Shown here: in pieces, positions 54,450 through 64,000 of the stretch
Numbering within the stretch: the stretch's first letter is position 1
Layout of the letters: the number at the start of each line of letters is the position of its first letter
DNA from: Petaurus breviceps papuanus
Lineage: Eukaryota; Chordata; Mammalia; Diprotodontia; Petauridae
Direction of reading: 5' to 3'
NCBI GenBank assembly: GCA_028583685.1
Contig: JAMXIF010000042.1
Span: forward strand, 22,315,377-22,379,376
Length of the DNA: 64,000 nt
The notes under the pieces: model-generated
What the model was told of the DNA's origin: nothing
The model's database searches: none
The model's input: only the letters and a program-made list of their open reading frames with translations
Made by a program: the position numbers and the translations under genes

Positions 54450-54975
54450 GATTCTGGCCATGTGAGTTCCCTAAGGAATACATTTAAAAATAATCTCTTT
54501 GGCTTTTAAAGTCCTTTATATGCTGAAACGTTCCTGTGTTTCCATTCATTTTATATTCTACTCCTCTGTGTATACTCTGTGATTCAGTGACATTTGCCTC
54601 CTCCATGTTCCTCACTGACTTCTATGATTTTCACTGTCTATCTTCCATGCCTGGAATTCTCTCATTCCTTAACTCCATCTCCTAGAATCCCTGACATCAT
54701 TTAAGTCTCAGCTAAAACCCCAACTTCTGGGAAAACAACAACAGCAAGAAACCAAACAAACAACCCTTTCTCCTGTCCTTTAATCTCAATGCTGCCCTTT
54801 GAGATTCTCCTGATTTATCCTGCAATCTTTGTAAATAGATGTTTGTTGCTGTTACTGCATTAGACTGAACTTATTGAAAGCAGAGACAGTTTTTAAACTT
54901 TTTTTTATATCTTCAATGCTTAACATAATGCCTGGCACATAATAAAGGTTTAATGAATGATATTTGACTGATTTG
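54450..54975 (+). repeat. L2 LINE 3' region
   Basis: 'tcttccatgcctggaattctctc', 'taagtctcagctaaaacccc', 'gattaactgaacttattgaaagcagag' order and end 'taatgcctggcacataataaaggttt'. Confidence 0.8.
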
Positions 54976-55367
54976 GGTAAGTATCACATGGGTTGAGAGG
55001 GTGAAATGGGAATCAACTCAATCAGCAGTGTGCCTTGTGTGCTATCAAATAGATACTTATAAGTATTATAATATTATATTATATATATTATAATCATCTG
55101 AGCCTATATGAACTTTGCAGGGGGCCTTATCTTCTCTTCTTTAACTGGTATATAGGATTGGCTCCATAAAAAGTTTGGGGCTCATGACTGGCAGTGATAT
55201 TATTTTTAAAGAGTACCATAGTAAGTTTATCTATGGCATTGTTTTCCCTTGGAGTCTCCTAAATAGAGGTAATTTCTTGCATACCATATATAATATTATG
55301 AAACAAAGGAGAGTAGATTCTAGGTACTTTTAAAAAAAGGAAAGTTTGTATTAAAAAAAAACCTCAA
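54976..55367. other. No feature; short AT run near 55,066-55,100
   Basis: Unassigned AT-rich sequence. Confidence 0.35.
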
Positions 55368-55485
55368 CAATAAATATTTATTAAGTACCTAAATATTGTG
55401 TATAGAACACTATGCCTGGTTCTGAAGGAGATACAGATTTTAAAGAAGAATTGGCTCCTCCTCTCATGGAGTTCATAGTCTAGGA

Positions 55486-56316
55486 CAGGGTGGGGAATCT
55501 GCATCCTGGATGCCACCTGTGGTCTTCTAGGTCTTAGTATGTGGCCTTTAGACTGAGTCCAAGTTTCATAGAACAAATCCTTGAATTAAGGGCATTTGTT
55601 CTTGTAGCAGCAAGCACCCTAGCATACCCAGGATGGCTGCCAAAACAGGTTCTTAGATCTGCTTTTCTAAAGGAAAGCAACTGAAAATGGATTAACAATC
55701 TTGCTTTAATCAAACATATGTCATTTACCTCACTAAGGGAAAAAAGGTCAGCACCCCAAACTTCAGAGAATACAAACAAGTTACAAGCAGATGGAGAAAC
55801 AGATCAGCAGACAGGCTTCCAGCTGTTTGACCATTACATCTATACCTAGTCACTTACCAGAGAAGGAAGAACCAACATTTGGGTTTTCAAAGCCTGGGAC
55901 TCAACAGCTGCCCAGAGTTTCATCTGGTGAAATCACACAACTCTTCTCAAAGTGAGCCCCCCCTGCCAAAACCTAACATCAGGGTATATATAGCCCTCTC
56001 CTGGCTCAGAGAATGTCACAACCCTCTTGTTCCACTGCCAAATCACAAAGCATCAAGGCGTGGGCATTCCTGAAAAAACAAGCCTCCTGCCATAGGCCCC
56101 ATGGGACCACATTCAGCCTGTTGGGGGGCAGAGTATATTTTCAAATCAAGGAAGGTTCTCAGAGTCACTTAAGCCTATCAAAGGGCCTAGGGGCAGGGAA
56201 GATCTTAAATTCCCATTCCCATAACTGTTCTGTAAAGTTTGGATTCAGTTAAAGGGCCACACTTAAGGACCTAGAGGGCCACATGTTGTTTTGAGGCTGA
56301 AGGTTCCCCACCCCTG
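55486..56316. mobile_element. hAT-type MITE split by an LTR-like insertion
   Basis: Left arm 55,486-55,602 'cagggtggggaatctgca...gtgtggcct...tttgttct'; right arm 56,226-56,316 'tgttctgtaaag...aggacctagagggccac...ggttccccacccctg'. The arms match the two halves of the 203-bp MITE at 23,218. Candidate 8-bp target repeats 'gtctagga' and 'atctcaga' are degraded (5 of 8). Confidence 0.8.
55597..56231. repeat. Solo-LTR-like fossil with 6-bp duplication
   Basis: A 623-bp insert (55,603-56,225) in the hAT MITE, flanked by 'tgttct' at 55,597-55,602 and 56,226-56,231. It starts TG, has a TATA-like 'tatatata' at 55,985-55,992 and carries no coding region or tRNA primer site. A 5-6-bp duplication with these features suggests a solitary LTR of an endogenous retrovirus-like element. 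The family is not identified, and the 3' end does not show a clean CA. It is younger than the MITE that it interrupts. Only a fossil end remains. Confidence 0.5.
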
Positions 56317-56355
56317 ATCTCAGAGGAGAATAAGACACAAATACAGATATGTGTA

Positions 56356-56684
56356 CTGCTTAACAATTATACAATTATTTGCTACTTTCTCTTACTAGGT
56401 ACTCCAACTAGAATGTGATTGAGTTGCATATCTCTTTGTCTATCCATAAATCTATGTCTATACAGAAATTTCCACCATGTACATGATCATGTGTTCTAAG
56501 TAGTTCTTATTGGCTTATATTCTTGCTTTTGGGAATATTTTCAACCAGCACTTGAAAGAATACATTCACTAGAGTGATTGCAGTGAGTACTTGATAATTT
56601 ACATTGCTAAAAATGGGGAGACTAGTAGTTGGATGAAACATACATCTGATATGAAAGGACCTTTTCCTATAACATGAGTTATAA

Positions 56685-56721
<37 letters not shown>

Positions 56722-56929
56722 CTATAACATAACATGAGTAAGGGCTCACCTTAGAAGGAGGCAGTCATTGACCTCCATGGTATATTTGACAATTTCAAAC
56801 ATATTTTCTCAAGGTCTCACAACTCTTTTGAGTTGGTGCTAGAACTAGGACCCAGGTCCCCTGCCCCTTGATCTGACCCCTAAACCTTATGATTCCACCT
56901 TTATTGCTTAATTGCTCTGAATCTTGGAA
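56356..56929. other. No gene; (AT)n at 56,688-56,720
   Basis: Unassigned sequence with an AT dinucleotide run flanked by 'aactatat/aactataac' repeats. Confidence 0.4.
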
Positions 56930-57058
56930 GATTTTTATAGAATTTCACAGTTGGAAGGTATCTGAAAGAGCATCTAGACTAAACCTTAAATGATCAGACA
57001 ACAAACCAATAATATTTCAAATTGTATTTGTCCTTTTGTTTGAAACCTCCATTAATAA

Positions 57059-57877
57059 GAAACTCACTAGGTCCTTGTGCCTGTCATCTGTCACCCACCG
57101 TTCCTCCCAAAAAACACACCCTTGTGAAGCGGCCATTGGGACCTGCTGCCCCCAAACCTGCTGCCAAGCCAAACAATGCCCCTCCAGGAAAGCCCAAGGC
57201 TGAATCAGCTGTTCCCCTTCCCTCAGCATCTCCCACCAAACCCCAGGAGACCCCCATTGACCTCTCCAAAGTTGTGATCAAGTTTAACAAGGACCAACCA
57301 GATTACTTCAAAGAGGCCTTCCAGCTGTTTGACCAGATTGGGGATGGAAAGATCTTGTTCAATCTGTGTGGGGATGTGATGTGGGCCCTGGGCCAGAACC
57401 CTACCAATGCTAAGGTGCTCAAGGTCCTGGGTCACCCAAAGAATGATGAGCTGAACTCCAAGCACGTGGATTTTGAGACCTTCCTGGCCATGCTCCAGTC
57501 AGTAGCTAAAAGCTGGGAACAAGACATGTATGAAGATTATGTTGAAGGTCTTTGAGTGTTTGATAAGGAAGGGAATAGTAAAGTCATGGGGGCTGAGCTC
57601 AGACTCATCCTCACCACCCTGGAAGAAAAGATGACTGAGGAAGAGGTGGAGACTCTCATGGCTGGACATGAAGACAACAATGGCTCCATCAACTATGAAG
57701 CTTTCCTGAAACCCATTATGTCAAGCTGAGGCCTGAAGATCCTACTTCTCTCCAACCAGAGTGTTTTCCTGCATCCTGGAGAGATGAAAGTACAGGGCAG
57801 TGCACAGAGCAGGCACTTGGCAAAATGTTCATTGCAAAATAAAGCAATGGACTTCTGAAAAAAAAAAAGGAAACTCA
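57059..57877 (+). pseudogene. MYL6B: MYL6B retropseudogene with TSD and poly-A
   Basis: Intronless copy of myosin essential light chain 6B mRNA. The coding match runs 57,100-57,729 (209 codons against 208 in the human protein as I recall it). The start codon is GTT instead of ATG; then P-P-K-K, the Pro/Ala/Lys-rich N-terminal extension, [43 protein letters not shown] at 57,553-57,555 replaces the expected arginine codon (CGA to TGA, a CpG change); the frame stays open after it (V-F-D-K-E-G ... M-T-E-E-E-V-E ... I-N-Y-E-A-F-L-K) to TGA at 57,727-57,729. A 3' UTR with AATAAA at 57,838-57,843 and an 11-A run at 57,858-57,868 follow. Direct repeats 'gaaactca' at 57,059-57,066 and 57,870-57,877 bound it. 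Not translatable as a full light chain. Confidence 0.95.
57838..57843 (+). promoter_or_regulatory. AATAAA polyadenylation signal of the MYL6B copy
   Basis: Located 15 bases before the A run, as in a mature mRNA. It is a relic of the source transcript. Confidence 0.9.
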
Positions 57878-58200
57878 ATACCTCCCACTGTAGTACATTC
57901 TAATTTTGGAGAGCTCTAAGAATTAGGAAATTTCTATGTCCTACTAAAAAGAAAATGCCTAACTACAAGTTCTTTTCATTTCTGCATGTTTCTAGGTCCA
58001 AGTAGAACAAGCCTAACCTCCTTCCATAAAAAAGTTCTATTAATACTTACAGATAGTCATTATATCCCTCTCTAATCCATATCTTTTCCAACCTCACCAC
58101 CCCTAGCATTTTCAGCCAACTGGACCATGTCCTGGTCTCCACAATTCTTTCTTTGTGTTTCCTCTATTAAAGAGGCAGCCTGGTCTTAAGGCATCAATAT

Positions 58201-59604
58201 CTCACCTCAAAGTTAAGAATTACAAAGTGCAAGCCCTGCATCTGATACATTTCATCTATGTGATCATGGAAAAGTCACCTGACCACTTGGTGCCTATAAC
58301 TCTCTAAGATTATAATTTATAGAATAGATTTGGATCAGTTTTGAGGGAGAAAGTTTCAGTGCCAACAGTTCATGTGTTGATGAAATGAAAACTCTGAACT
58401 CACCAAACAGACAAAAAGTAAAATAACAAATATCCCTTGAAGTGGCATATATTAAGCACTTATCTAATATCTAGATTATAGCTTTAGCTGCATTAAACAG
58501 AAATGGATCACAGGATGGTTACCCAGGTGTGTGTGTAGGTGTGTAACCATGCACATAAGTGTGTGTGTGTGTATTTGGGGATGGGGAGGTATGTTTGAGG
58601 TGGCACCTGGCAACTGGGGTGGAAAGGAAGGGAGTTGAAGTGGAAAGTTTGGGGGATCCAAGAGAGAGAAATGGGAACATTGACAAAAGATACATGCAGT
58701 TGTCAAGGATACACTTCATTGGTTCACAGTTTTCCTTAGTGTCACCCTGAAACTTAGAAAAAAGAAAAAGAAAATGAAAAGAGAGGCACGAATTTTTTAA
58801 AAAGCTTTTTAGGCATGTTATAAGAGTCCAAGTGTATCTCACATTCCACATGGAGATTAATTTCACTGTAACTGAAAAGACCTTATTAATTGGTTCTACA
58901 AATATGCATTCTTTTTTAGAAGGCTTTCTTAATTTAATCTTATGTCTGTTGCTGGCGGCTTGTGGTGTCTTGCTACATACTTTAGCAACAGATTAATTTC
59001 CCATTTGTGCCTTCCTTTCCTCAGTGGGTGAAATGCAATTTTTTTTATTATTTGCCTGAAAAACTCATACATTGAGGAAGATTCTATTCTGCATCCACAA
59101 AGAAAAATAATGCTGAATAGAACCCCATCAATTATTTACTTTCCTTAAGAAGAAAGAGCAGATCGCCTGGCTCCATTAAATGATTTCTACCTTAGTTCAG
59201 AACCAAAGAATTGCTCCTCAAGGGGTCTATTGCATTGCTTTCTCCTGGCAGATGATACACCATTGTTGGGGGAAAGGAAAAAAGATAATATTTTCTAACT
59301 TGATCTTAATATAGGCCAGATATGTGGTCAATCAATGAAATGTTATTTCGTGAAAAATATTAATAGTAACAGCGTTATTTGGATCACCCACTGACTTAAA
59401 TTCTTTCCCCAGATATACAACCGCAAACTGGGTTGAATTATCTGGACATTGGTTATTTGATATAATAAGACAGTTAGATTGGATTTGTTTTCAGCCAGCA
59501 CTGCGCAGTAATACTTCGTTTTCCTTGTGAGCCTGTTTGAAGGGGAATATTTCCAGCTTTCATATGTAACATACACATTTATGTGGTACTCTATGAAGCA
59601 TAAA
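58201..59604. other. Repeat-poor 1.4 kb with short (TG)n
   Basis: TG-rich run at 58,528-58,572. From 58,880 to 59,600 no repeat was recognised. No coding exon was identified; the 115-codon minus frame at 58,519-58,866 has no recognisable domain. Confidence 0.4.
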
Positions 59605-60085
59605 AGATGGCAATCTGGAAAGGACCTTCAAACACATCTAAGTCCAACCCCTCATTTTTGCTTGAAGTCTTGGAGGTCCTAAATGGGAAAGTAATGATAG
59701 TATAAGTAGAAAGTGGAAGAGTCAGGATTTTGACCAAGGTCCTCTGTCACTGAATAATTCAATGCCCATTCCAGCAGGATTTTATTCCTCCAATATCTTT
59801 TGAGGCATTTCACACAAATATCATAATTCCTGTTTTACAGATGAGGAAATTGAAAAAAAATTCAGATGCCTTCCTGAAGATCATGAAGTGGTCGATCAAG
59901 GACTTCATAAATTGGAAGGATCCCTATCTTTGGAGTCGGGGGAGTTGAATTCAAGTTCGACCTTTGACGATTATAGCTGGGTGACCTTTGGCAAGTCTTC
60001 AGTTTTCTTGTAAACCAAGAGTGTCAGACCAAATGATCCCCAAGATCTTTTCCAGCTCCATGTCAATGATTCTATGAGCTCTTCT
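59605..60085. repeat. CR1/L3-like phrase and two MIR fragments
   Basis: 59,605-59,660 'aatctggaaaggaccttcaaacacatctaagtccaacccc' (CR1/L3-like); 59,780-59,890 reversed MIR core ('tgttttacagatgaggaaattg'); 59,920-60,085 sense MIR ('ttatagctgggtgacctttggcaagtc', 'catgtcaatgattctatgag'). Confidence 0.6.
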
Positions 60086-60154
60086 GGTTCCAGAATTAGG
60101 ACTCTTTCCACTGCATTACAAGGCCTCATAAACTTTCAAGATGATATTTGTTAT

Positions 60155-60347
60155 GGTTGTTCTATTTTATTTTATTTTTTTTTAAAGCAATTGGGGTTAA
60201 GTAACTTGCTCAAGGTTACACGGCCAGTTATTTCTGGGTGTGGTGCTAAGTATCTGAGCCCGGATTTGATCCCTAGGTCATCCCGACACTGGTGCCGGTG
60301 CTCTTACTCGCTGAGACACCTGGCTGCCCCAAGGTTTTTCTATTTTA
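60155..60347 (-). repeat. tRNA-derived SINE, variant subfamily, with 15-bp TSD
   Basis: Element about 60,175-60,332 with the variant centre 'gttatttctgggtgtggtgct'. Target repeats 'ggttgttctatttta' (60,155-60,169) and 'ggtttttctatttta' (60,333-60,347) match 14 of 15. Confidence 0.92.
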
Positions 60348-61267
60348 AAAGAAGGAACTTCTCTTTAAGGATCTTAAAAAAGGCATGCTAAAAGGATACC
60401 AGTAATGCTGTACACCTGTATTCATGTTCAGGCTAGTGAAGAGAAACATACTCCCCCAAGCCCTCAGTGATCATGTGGGATAGGGGTTATTTGGATTTGG
60501 CAATGAAACATGAAAGCAAATATTCATGAGGAAGTGAAAGCCAAGAATTATAATTTTCCCAGGATTGCTGTTGGGCTTTAGGACTGGAGGCATGCTTATA
60601 TTGTAGAAGTCAGTTTATAAGTCTCCCATGGAAGGCTCAGAACGATAGCAAAGCTCTGTGATGTGCAGGATGTTTCCATTATATTCCATAAATTTGCATT
60701 AGCATTTCAGACTAACATAAATAATACATGATACGTTCCATCAAAAGAATTTCTGGATATGGTTAGTGAAAGAGTGAGTGCAGGAAGCTGAAGGCCAGTT
60801 GGAATGTTATGTGCTTGGTTGAATGTATAACTCTTGGTAACCATCAAAGCTGATGAAACATACATATCAGTTAATCTTGAATTTAAAAAAATTCTCAAAT
60901 ATGAATTAAAGTACAAGGAGACAAAAGGGGGGATTAGTTCAAATCAATTCAGTACAAAATGTCCACATAGACAAAGGTTTACTTTACTCGGGTCTTCATT
61001 TATTCTTCATTGCTTTGAAGGATGTTTGGTTTCATTATTATGAATGCTCCCAATTTCAAAAGAAATAGCAATTCTCCACACCTTTGCATCTTGGGAATTT
61101 ATTATTCATATGAGCCACCTGATCCATTAGAAGTGTTCTTCTGCTCCTTTGAATATATTGGGGATACTGTAGTAACTTTTTGACTGCCTCCCTTTTGACT
61201 CTCATTCCTGCTACATATTTTAACCCACCTCAAATATCTCCTCAATAATGCCTTTGATAGAATTTTT
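60348..61267. other. No feature recognised
   Basis: Unassigned AT-rich sequence. Confidence 0.35.
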
Positions 61268-61418
61268 TGTTAAGAGGCACTGTGGTGTAATGTATAGAGA
61301 ACTGAACTCGGCCAAGAAAGCTTGGGTTTGAGTCTCACCACTCATCACATCATGTGATCTTAGGCAAATCACTTAAAACTTAAAAAAAAAAGCAAAACAA
61401 AACAAAACAAAAAAACCT
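61268..61418 (+). repeat. MIR-like SINE with A-rich tail
   Basis: 'gaggcactgtggtgtaatgtatag', 'gggtttgagtctcaccac', 'tgatcttaggcaaatcactt', then 'aaaaaaaaaagcaaaacaaaac'. The CAAAA tail is more like an L1-type tail than a MIR end. Confidence 0.65.
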
Positions 61419-61419
61419 C

Positions 61420-63145
61420 TCATCTCCTTCTATCCAAATACTTCCATCCATATTAACTATTGACCTATGTCTCCTGCACTTTGTGTCTAAACTCCTTGAA
61501 AAGGGGCCTCCACTTTCCTCTCACTCTCTTAACCCCTTAAAATTTAGGTTCTTCCAACCCTATCATTCCACTGAAGGTGTTGTCTCCAAAGCTACCCATG
61601 ATTTCTTCATTGTCAAACACAGTGACCTTTTTCCGAATCTTCTTTCTCCTTTAGCTTTCCATAGCCTTTAATGCTGTTTATTCCTTGATCCTCTTTTCTC
61701 TCGAGGTTTTCAGGAAACTGCTCTCTCCCAATACTGATCTTACTGATTTTCCATCTTTTCTGCTGGCTTCTCAATCAGGTCATGCTGTTTAATTTTAGGT
61801 GCTTTGTAAGGCTCTCTCCTGCCCTCTCTTCTCCTCTATAATATTTCACTTAGTTATTTCATTAGCTCCCATGGATTTAATTACCATTTCTATGCTTATG
61901 ATTCTTCAATCTATTTCTCTTACCTTAACCTCTCTATTGACTTTCAAGTTCACATCTCCAACTTCAGAAATCTCACACTGGATGTTCAGTAGATGACTGA
62001 AGCTCAACATGTCCAAATTCAAATTCCTTGTCCCCTTAAACTCTAACTCCCTCCCCCACTTCTCTCACTTCAGGGGTACTACCTTCCTCCCAGTCCCTCA
62101 GATTCACAAACCAGGTGTCATCGTGGATTTCTCACTATCTCTCACACCCCATAATAAAGGCTAACCAATTTTACCTTTACAACACTCAAACACATCCCTT
62201 TCTTTCTTATAATGTGACCACCTTATCACCTTATGCTCAGACTATTTCTATTGTCTGCCGGTTGTTCTACTTGCCATAAATTTCTCCTCACCATAGTCCA
62301 AAATATATTCAGCTGCCAAAGTGATTTTTCCTAAAGTGCATGTCCACCATATCGCACATACATCCCACAATCAAAAAACTCCAGGGACTACCTATCATCT
62401 ATGAGATCAAATACTATGCTTGGCATTCAAGGCTTTTCCTAACCTGCCTTTTCCACCTTTCTGATCTTCTCATTCTTTACTCTCCACTACCTAGTCTGTT
62501 TCAGTGACTTTGGCCAACTTGTTCTTCCACAAGCAAAGATACCACATCACTTGGTTTCTCTAGCTGTCCCCCACTCTGGGGTAACTAGGTGTCAGGTACA
62601 TAGAGTACCAGACTTGGAGTAAGGAAGACCTGAATTTCAACTTGGCTTCAGATGCTTGTTAATTGTGTTACCCTGGGCAAGTCACTTAACCACTCTTACT
62701 CAATTTCCTCATCTTTAAAATAGGTATTATAATAGCATCTACCTCCGAAGGTTGTTGTGAGGATTAAACAAGATAATAATTGTAAAGTGCTTAGCACCAT
62801 TCCTAGCACATATTAGGCACTATATAAATGTTAGTGATGATGATGATGATGCCTGGAATGTTCTCCATCCTCATATCTGCTTCTTGGTTTCCCTAGCTTT
62901 CTTAAAGTCTGAACTAAAATCCCACCTTTGCTAGGAAAACTTTCTTAACTCCTCCTGCTTCTAGTGTCTTTCCTTTACTAACTATTTCCTATTTATCCTA
63001 CATATAGCGTATTTGTAAATATTTGTTTGTTTATTGTCTCCATGTTAGACTGTGAACTCCCTGAGGGCAAAGACTGTTTTTTGACCTCTTTTTTATGTCC
63101 CCAGAACTTAGTAGATCCTAAAAATGTTTATTGACTGACAACTTT
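61420..63145 (+). repeat. L2 LINE, reverse transcriptase domain to 3' end, with SINE insert
   Basis: Sense L2, about 1.45 kb after removing the SINE. Order of RT phrases: 'atagcctttaatgctgttt' (A-F-D-T-V-D equivalent), then S-H-G-F-N-Y-H-F-Y-A-Y-D at 61,864-61,902 where the catalytic Y-A-D-D has become Y-A-Y-D, 'ggatgttcagtagatgac', 'aggtgtcatcgtggatttc', 'cattcagctgccaaagtg', 'atgcttggcattcaagg', and after the SINE 'gcctggaatgttctcc', 'ggttgtgaactccctgag' like 3' UTR and 'tagtagatcctaaaaatg' end. Frames are broken; inactive. Confidence 0.8.
62573..62850 (+). repeat. MIR/THER-type core-SINE inside L2
   Basis: Head 'ggggtaactaggtgtcagg', core 'gttaccctgggcaagtcacttaacc', L2-like end 'aagtgcttagcaccattcctagcaca' and (GAT)n tail. 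L2 reads 'ctgtcccccac' on the left and 'gcctggaatg' on the right, its normal continuous phrase. Same layout as the SINE at 35,666-36,355. Confidence 0.87.
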
Positions 63146-64000
63146 TCAGTGTCTCAGATAAATTACTATGAGTTTAAGAGCAGCTGCTATCTGAATTGAA
63201 GTGATTTTCCTTACTAGGAATTACTAATGCTAGTGAAATCATAGATTCACTACCTATTCCTATATCATCAATAATACTATGCCAAAACTGGGCAACATCC
63301 CCACTATGTCTTTCCAGTGCTCCTTCAGAAACATGATTTTGATTTTTACTAACATTTTTGTGATAGATGATTTATAGAGATATAGTTTTATCAGAAGAAC
63401 ACTAGTGTCAGAGCTATGAATGTAGCAATATTGCAAGCAATGAGGGATTATTGAAAGCCCTAGACAGTTCCTCAAATGCTGTCTGGTCTGATGTGCTTTC
63501 ATTGCTCCATTGTGAGCAAGTTGAAGGTCTTCCTGTTCATGTGTATGTGGTAGACTAGGGAATCTGGAGCTTCCAAGTAGTTCATTTCTCCCATGTGCAT
63601 GATTGGATCATTTTGTTATCTATTTTTTTTTTTGTGATGGAGCCCACCTGAGATTAATGGGCTCTCTATTCTCCATACTTGAGGAGGAATAGAGAGTCTC
63701 ACTATTGATAGGGGGTTCTTCCGACATTTTGAATCTGTGAAGGATATCCTTCAAGACAATGAAGATGAGTCTGCATGCCTATTAAAACTGGTTTAAGTGA
63801 TCAGTGGGTCAATTAAAAAAATTCTTTCTGAAAGTGTATTTTTCATAGAAATGCTTTTATTTTAATATATGAATTGGAGGCACTGTGTTTGAAAAGAACC
63901 TTTAAGAAGTTTTAAAAAGTTAGAGATATTGTTTCTGGTTAATTTTATCTTTTTATTAATAAGGTCAAGAGGTAATTAATAAAAAGATGGTCATTTGGTC
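63146..64000. other. No feature recognised
   Basis: No repeat or exon identified to the end of the window. The 80-codon minus frame at 63,260 has no recognisable similarity. Confidence 0.35.

Larger units (their letters stand above)
55368..56355 (-). repeat. L2 LINE 3' end, antisense, split by a nested insert
   Basis: Left part 55,368-55,485: 'aataaatatttattaagtacc', 'gaacactatgcctggttctg', 'catggagttcatagtcta'. Right part 56,317-56,355: 'agaggagaataagacacaaatac'. Removing the insert gives the usual reversed L2 'gagcttacagtcta...gagacaaatac'. Confidence 0.72.
56930..58200 (-). repeat. CR1/L3-type LINE relic interrupted by a retropseudogene
   Basis: Left part to 57,066 ('agaatttcacagttggaagg', 'gaaacctccattaataagaaactca'); right part from 57,870 ('gaaactcaatacctcccactgtagtacattctaattttggagagctc', 'ccaactggaccatgtcctggtc'). 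Joined, they restore the CR1/L3 phrase 'cctccagtgatggggaactcaccacctcc', so the host sequence is continuous without the insert. Confidence 0.65.

Noticed and set aside
57022-57555. 177-codon open frame as a functional myosin light chain gene
   Set aside because: No ATG at the true start, a premature TGA, no introns, poly-A tail and direct repeats show a retropseudogene; the first 26 codons are CR1/L3 sequence.

Overview
The window looks like intergenic or intronic nuclear DNA from a marsupial. It is AT-rich and CpG-poor, contains no convincing functional coding exon, and carries a marsupial-type repeat set: tRNA-derived SINEs with the head GGGGCAGCTAGGTGGCACAG, MAR1-type core-SINEs with an RTE-like tail, MIR, old L2 and CR1/L3 LINEs, a BovB-like RTE piece, L1, and ORF1-only L1 relatives (HAL1). 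Family names are recalled from known consensus sequences, not searched; the species cannot be fixed from this window.

Layout. 1-5 kb: a HAL1 3' end, a MIR, an old L1/HAL1 remnant, then an L2 carrying a long CCTT microsatellite. 5-12 kb: MIR, CR1/L3, MAR1 and tRNA-SINE copies and an antisense L2. 12.2-14.6 kb: a scrambled block of L1/HAL1 parts in both orientations. 14.7-19 kb: L2 on both strands. 19,967-22,912: a whole-length HAL1-type element (about 2.9 kb) with a perfect 13-bp target-site duplication; it has an ORF1 relic and no ORF2. 23.2 kb: a hairpin hAT MITE. 25-28 kb: a dense MIR/SINE cluster in which two SINEs used the same target site. 33.2-34.0 kb: an L1 3' end inserted in an L2. 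35.3-37.7 kb: a long L2 carrying a core-SINE, which itself carries a TA-flanked MITE. 39.3-44.9 kb: L1, an inverted HAL1, a 400-N assembly gap, a second L1, and a second inverted copy of the TA MITE inside another L2. 45.5-48.4 kb: BovB-like RTE, MAR1 and a retropseudogene of ATP12A (non-gastric H+/K+-ATPase alpha). 50-55 kb: hAT MITEs, MAR1, L2 and SINE copies. 55.4-56.4 kb: a three-layer nest (L2, hAT MITE, solo-LTR-like fossil). 57,067-57,868: a retropseudogene of MYL6B inserted in a CR1/L3 relic. 61.4-63.1 kb: a long L2 with a decayed reverse transcriptase and a core-SINE insert.

No gene works here in the ordinary sense. The content is the insertion history of non-LTR retrotransposons and their parasites, with two host mRNAs copied in by the same machinery. 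Several nests leave empty sites that can be read directly, so relative ages can be ordered: L2 and CR1/L3 oldest, then core-SINEs, then the TA MITE and hAT MITEs, L1/HAL1 and the LTR. I found no operon, CRISPR array, viral coding region or undescribed system. The most informative items are the HAL1 with intact boundaries, the two TA-MITE subtypes with different cores, the repeated use of single target sites, and the two retropseudogenes.
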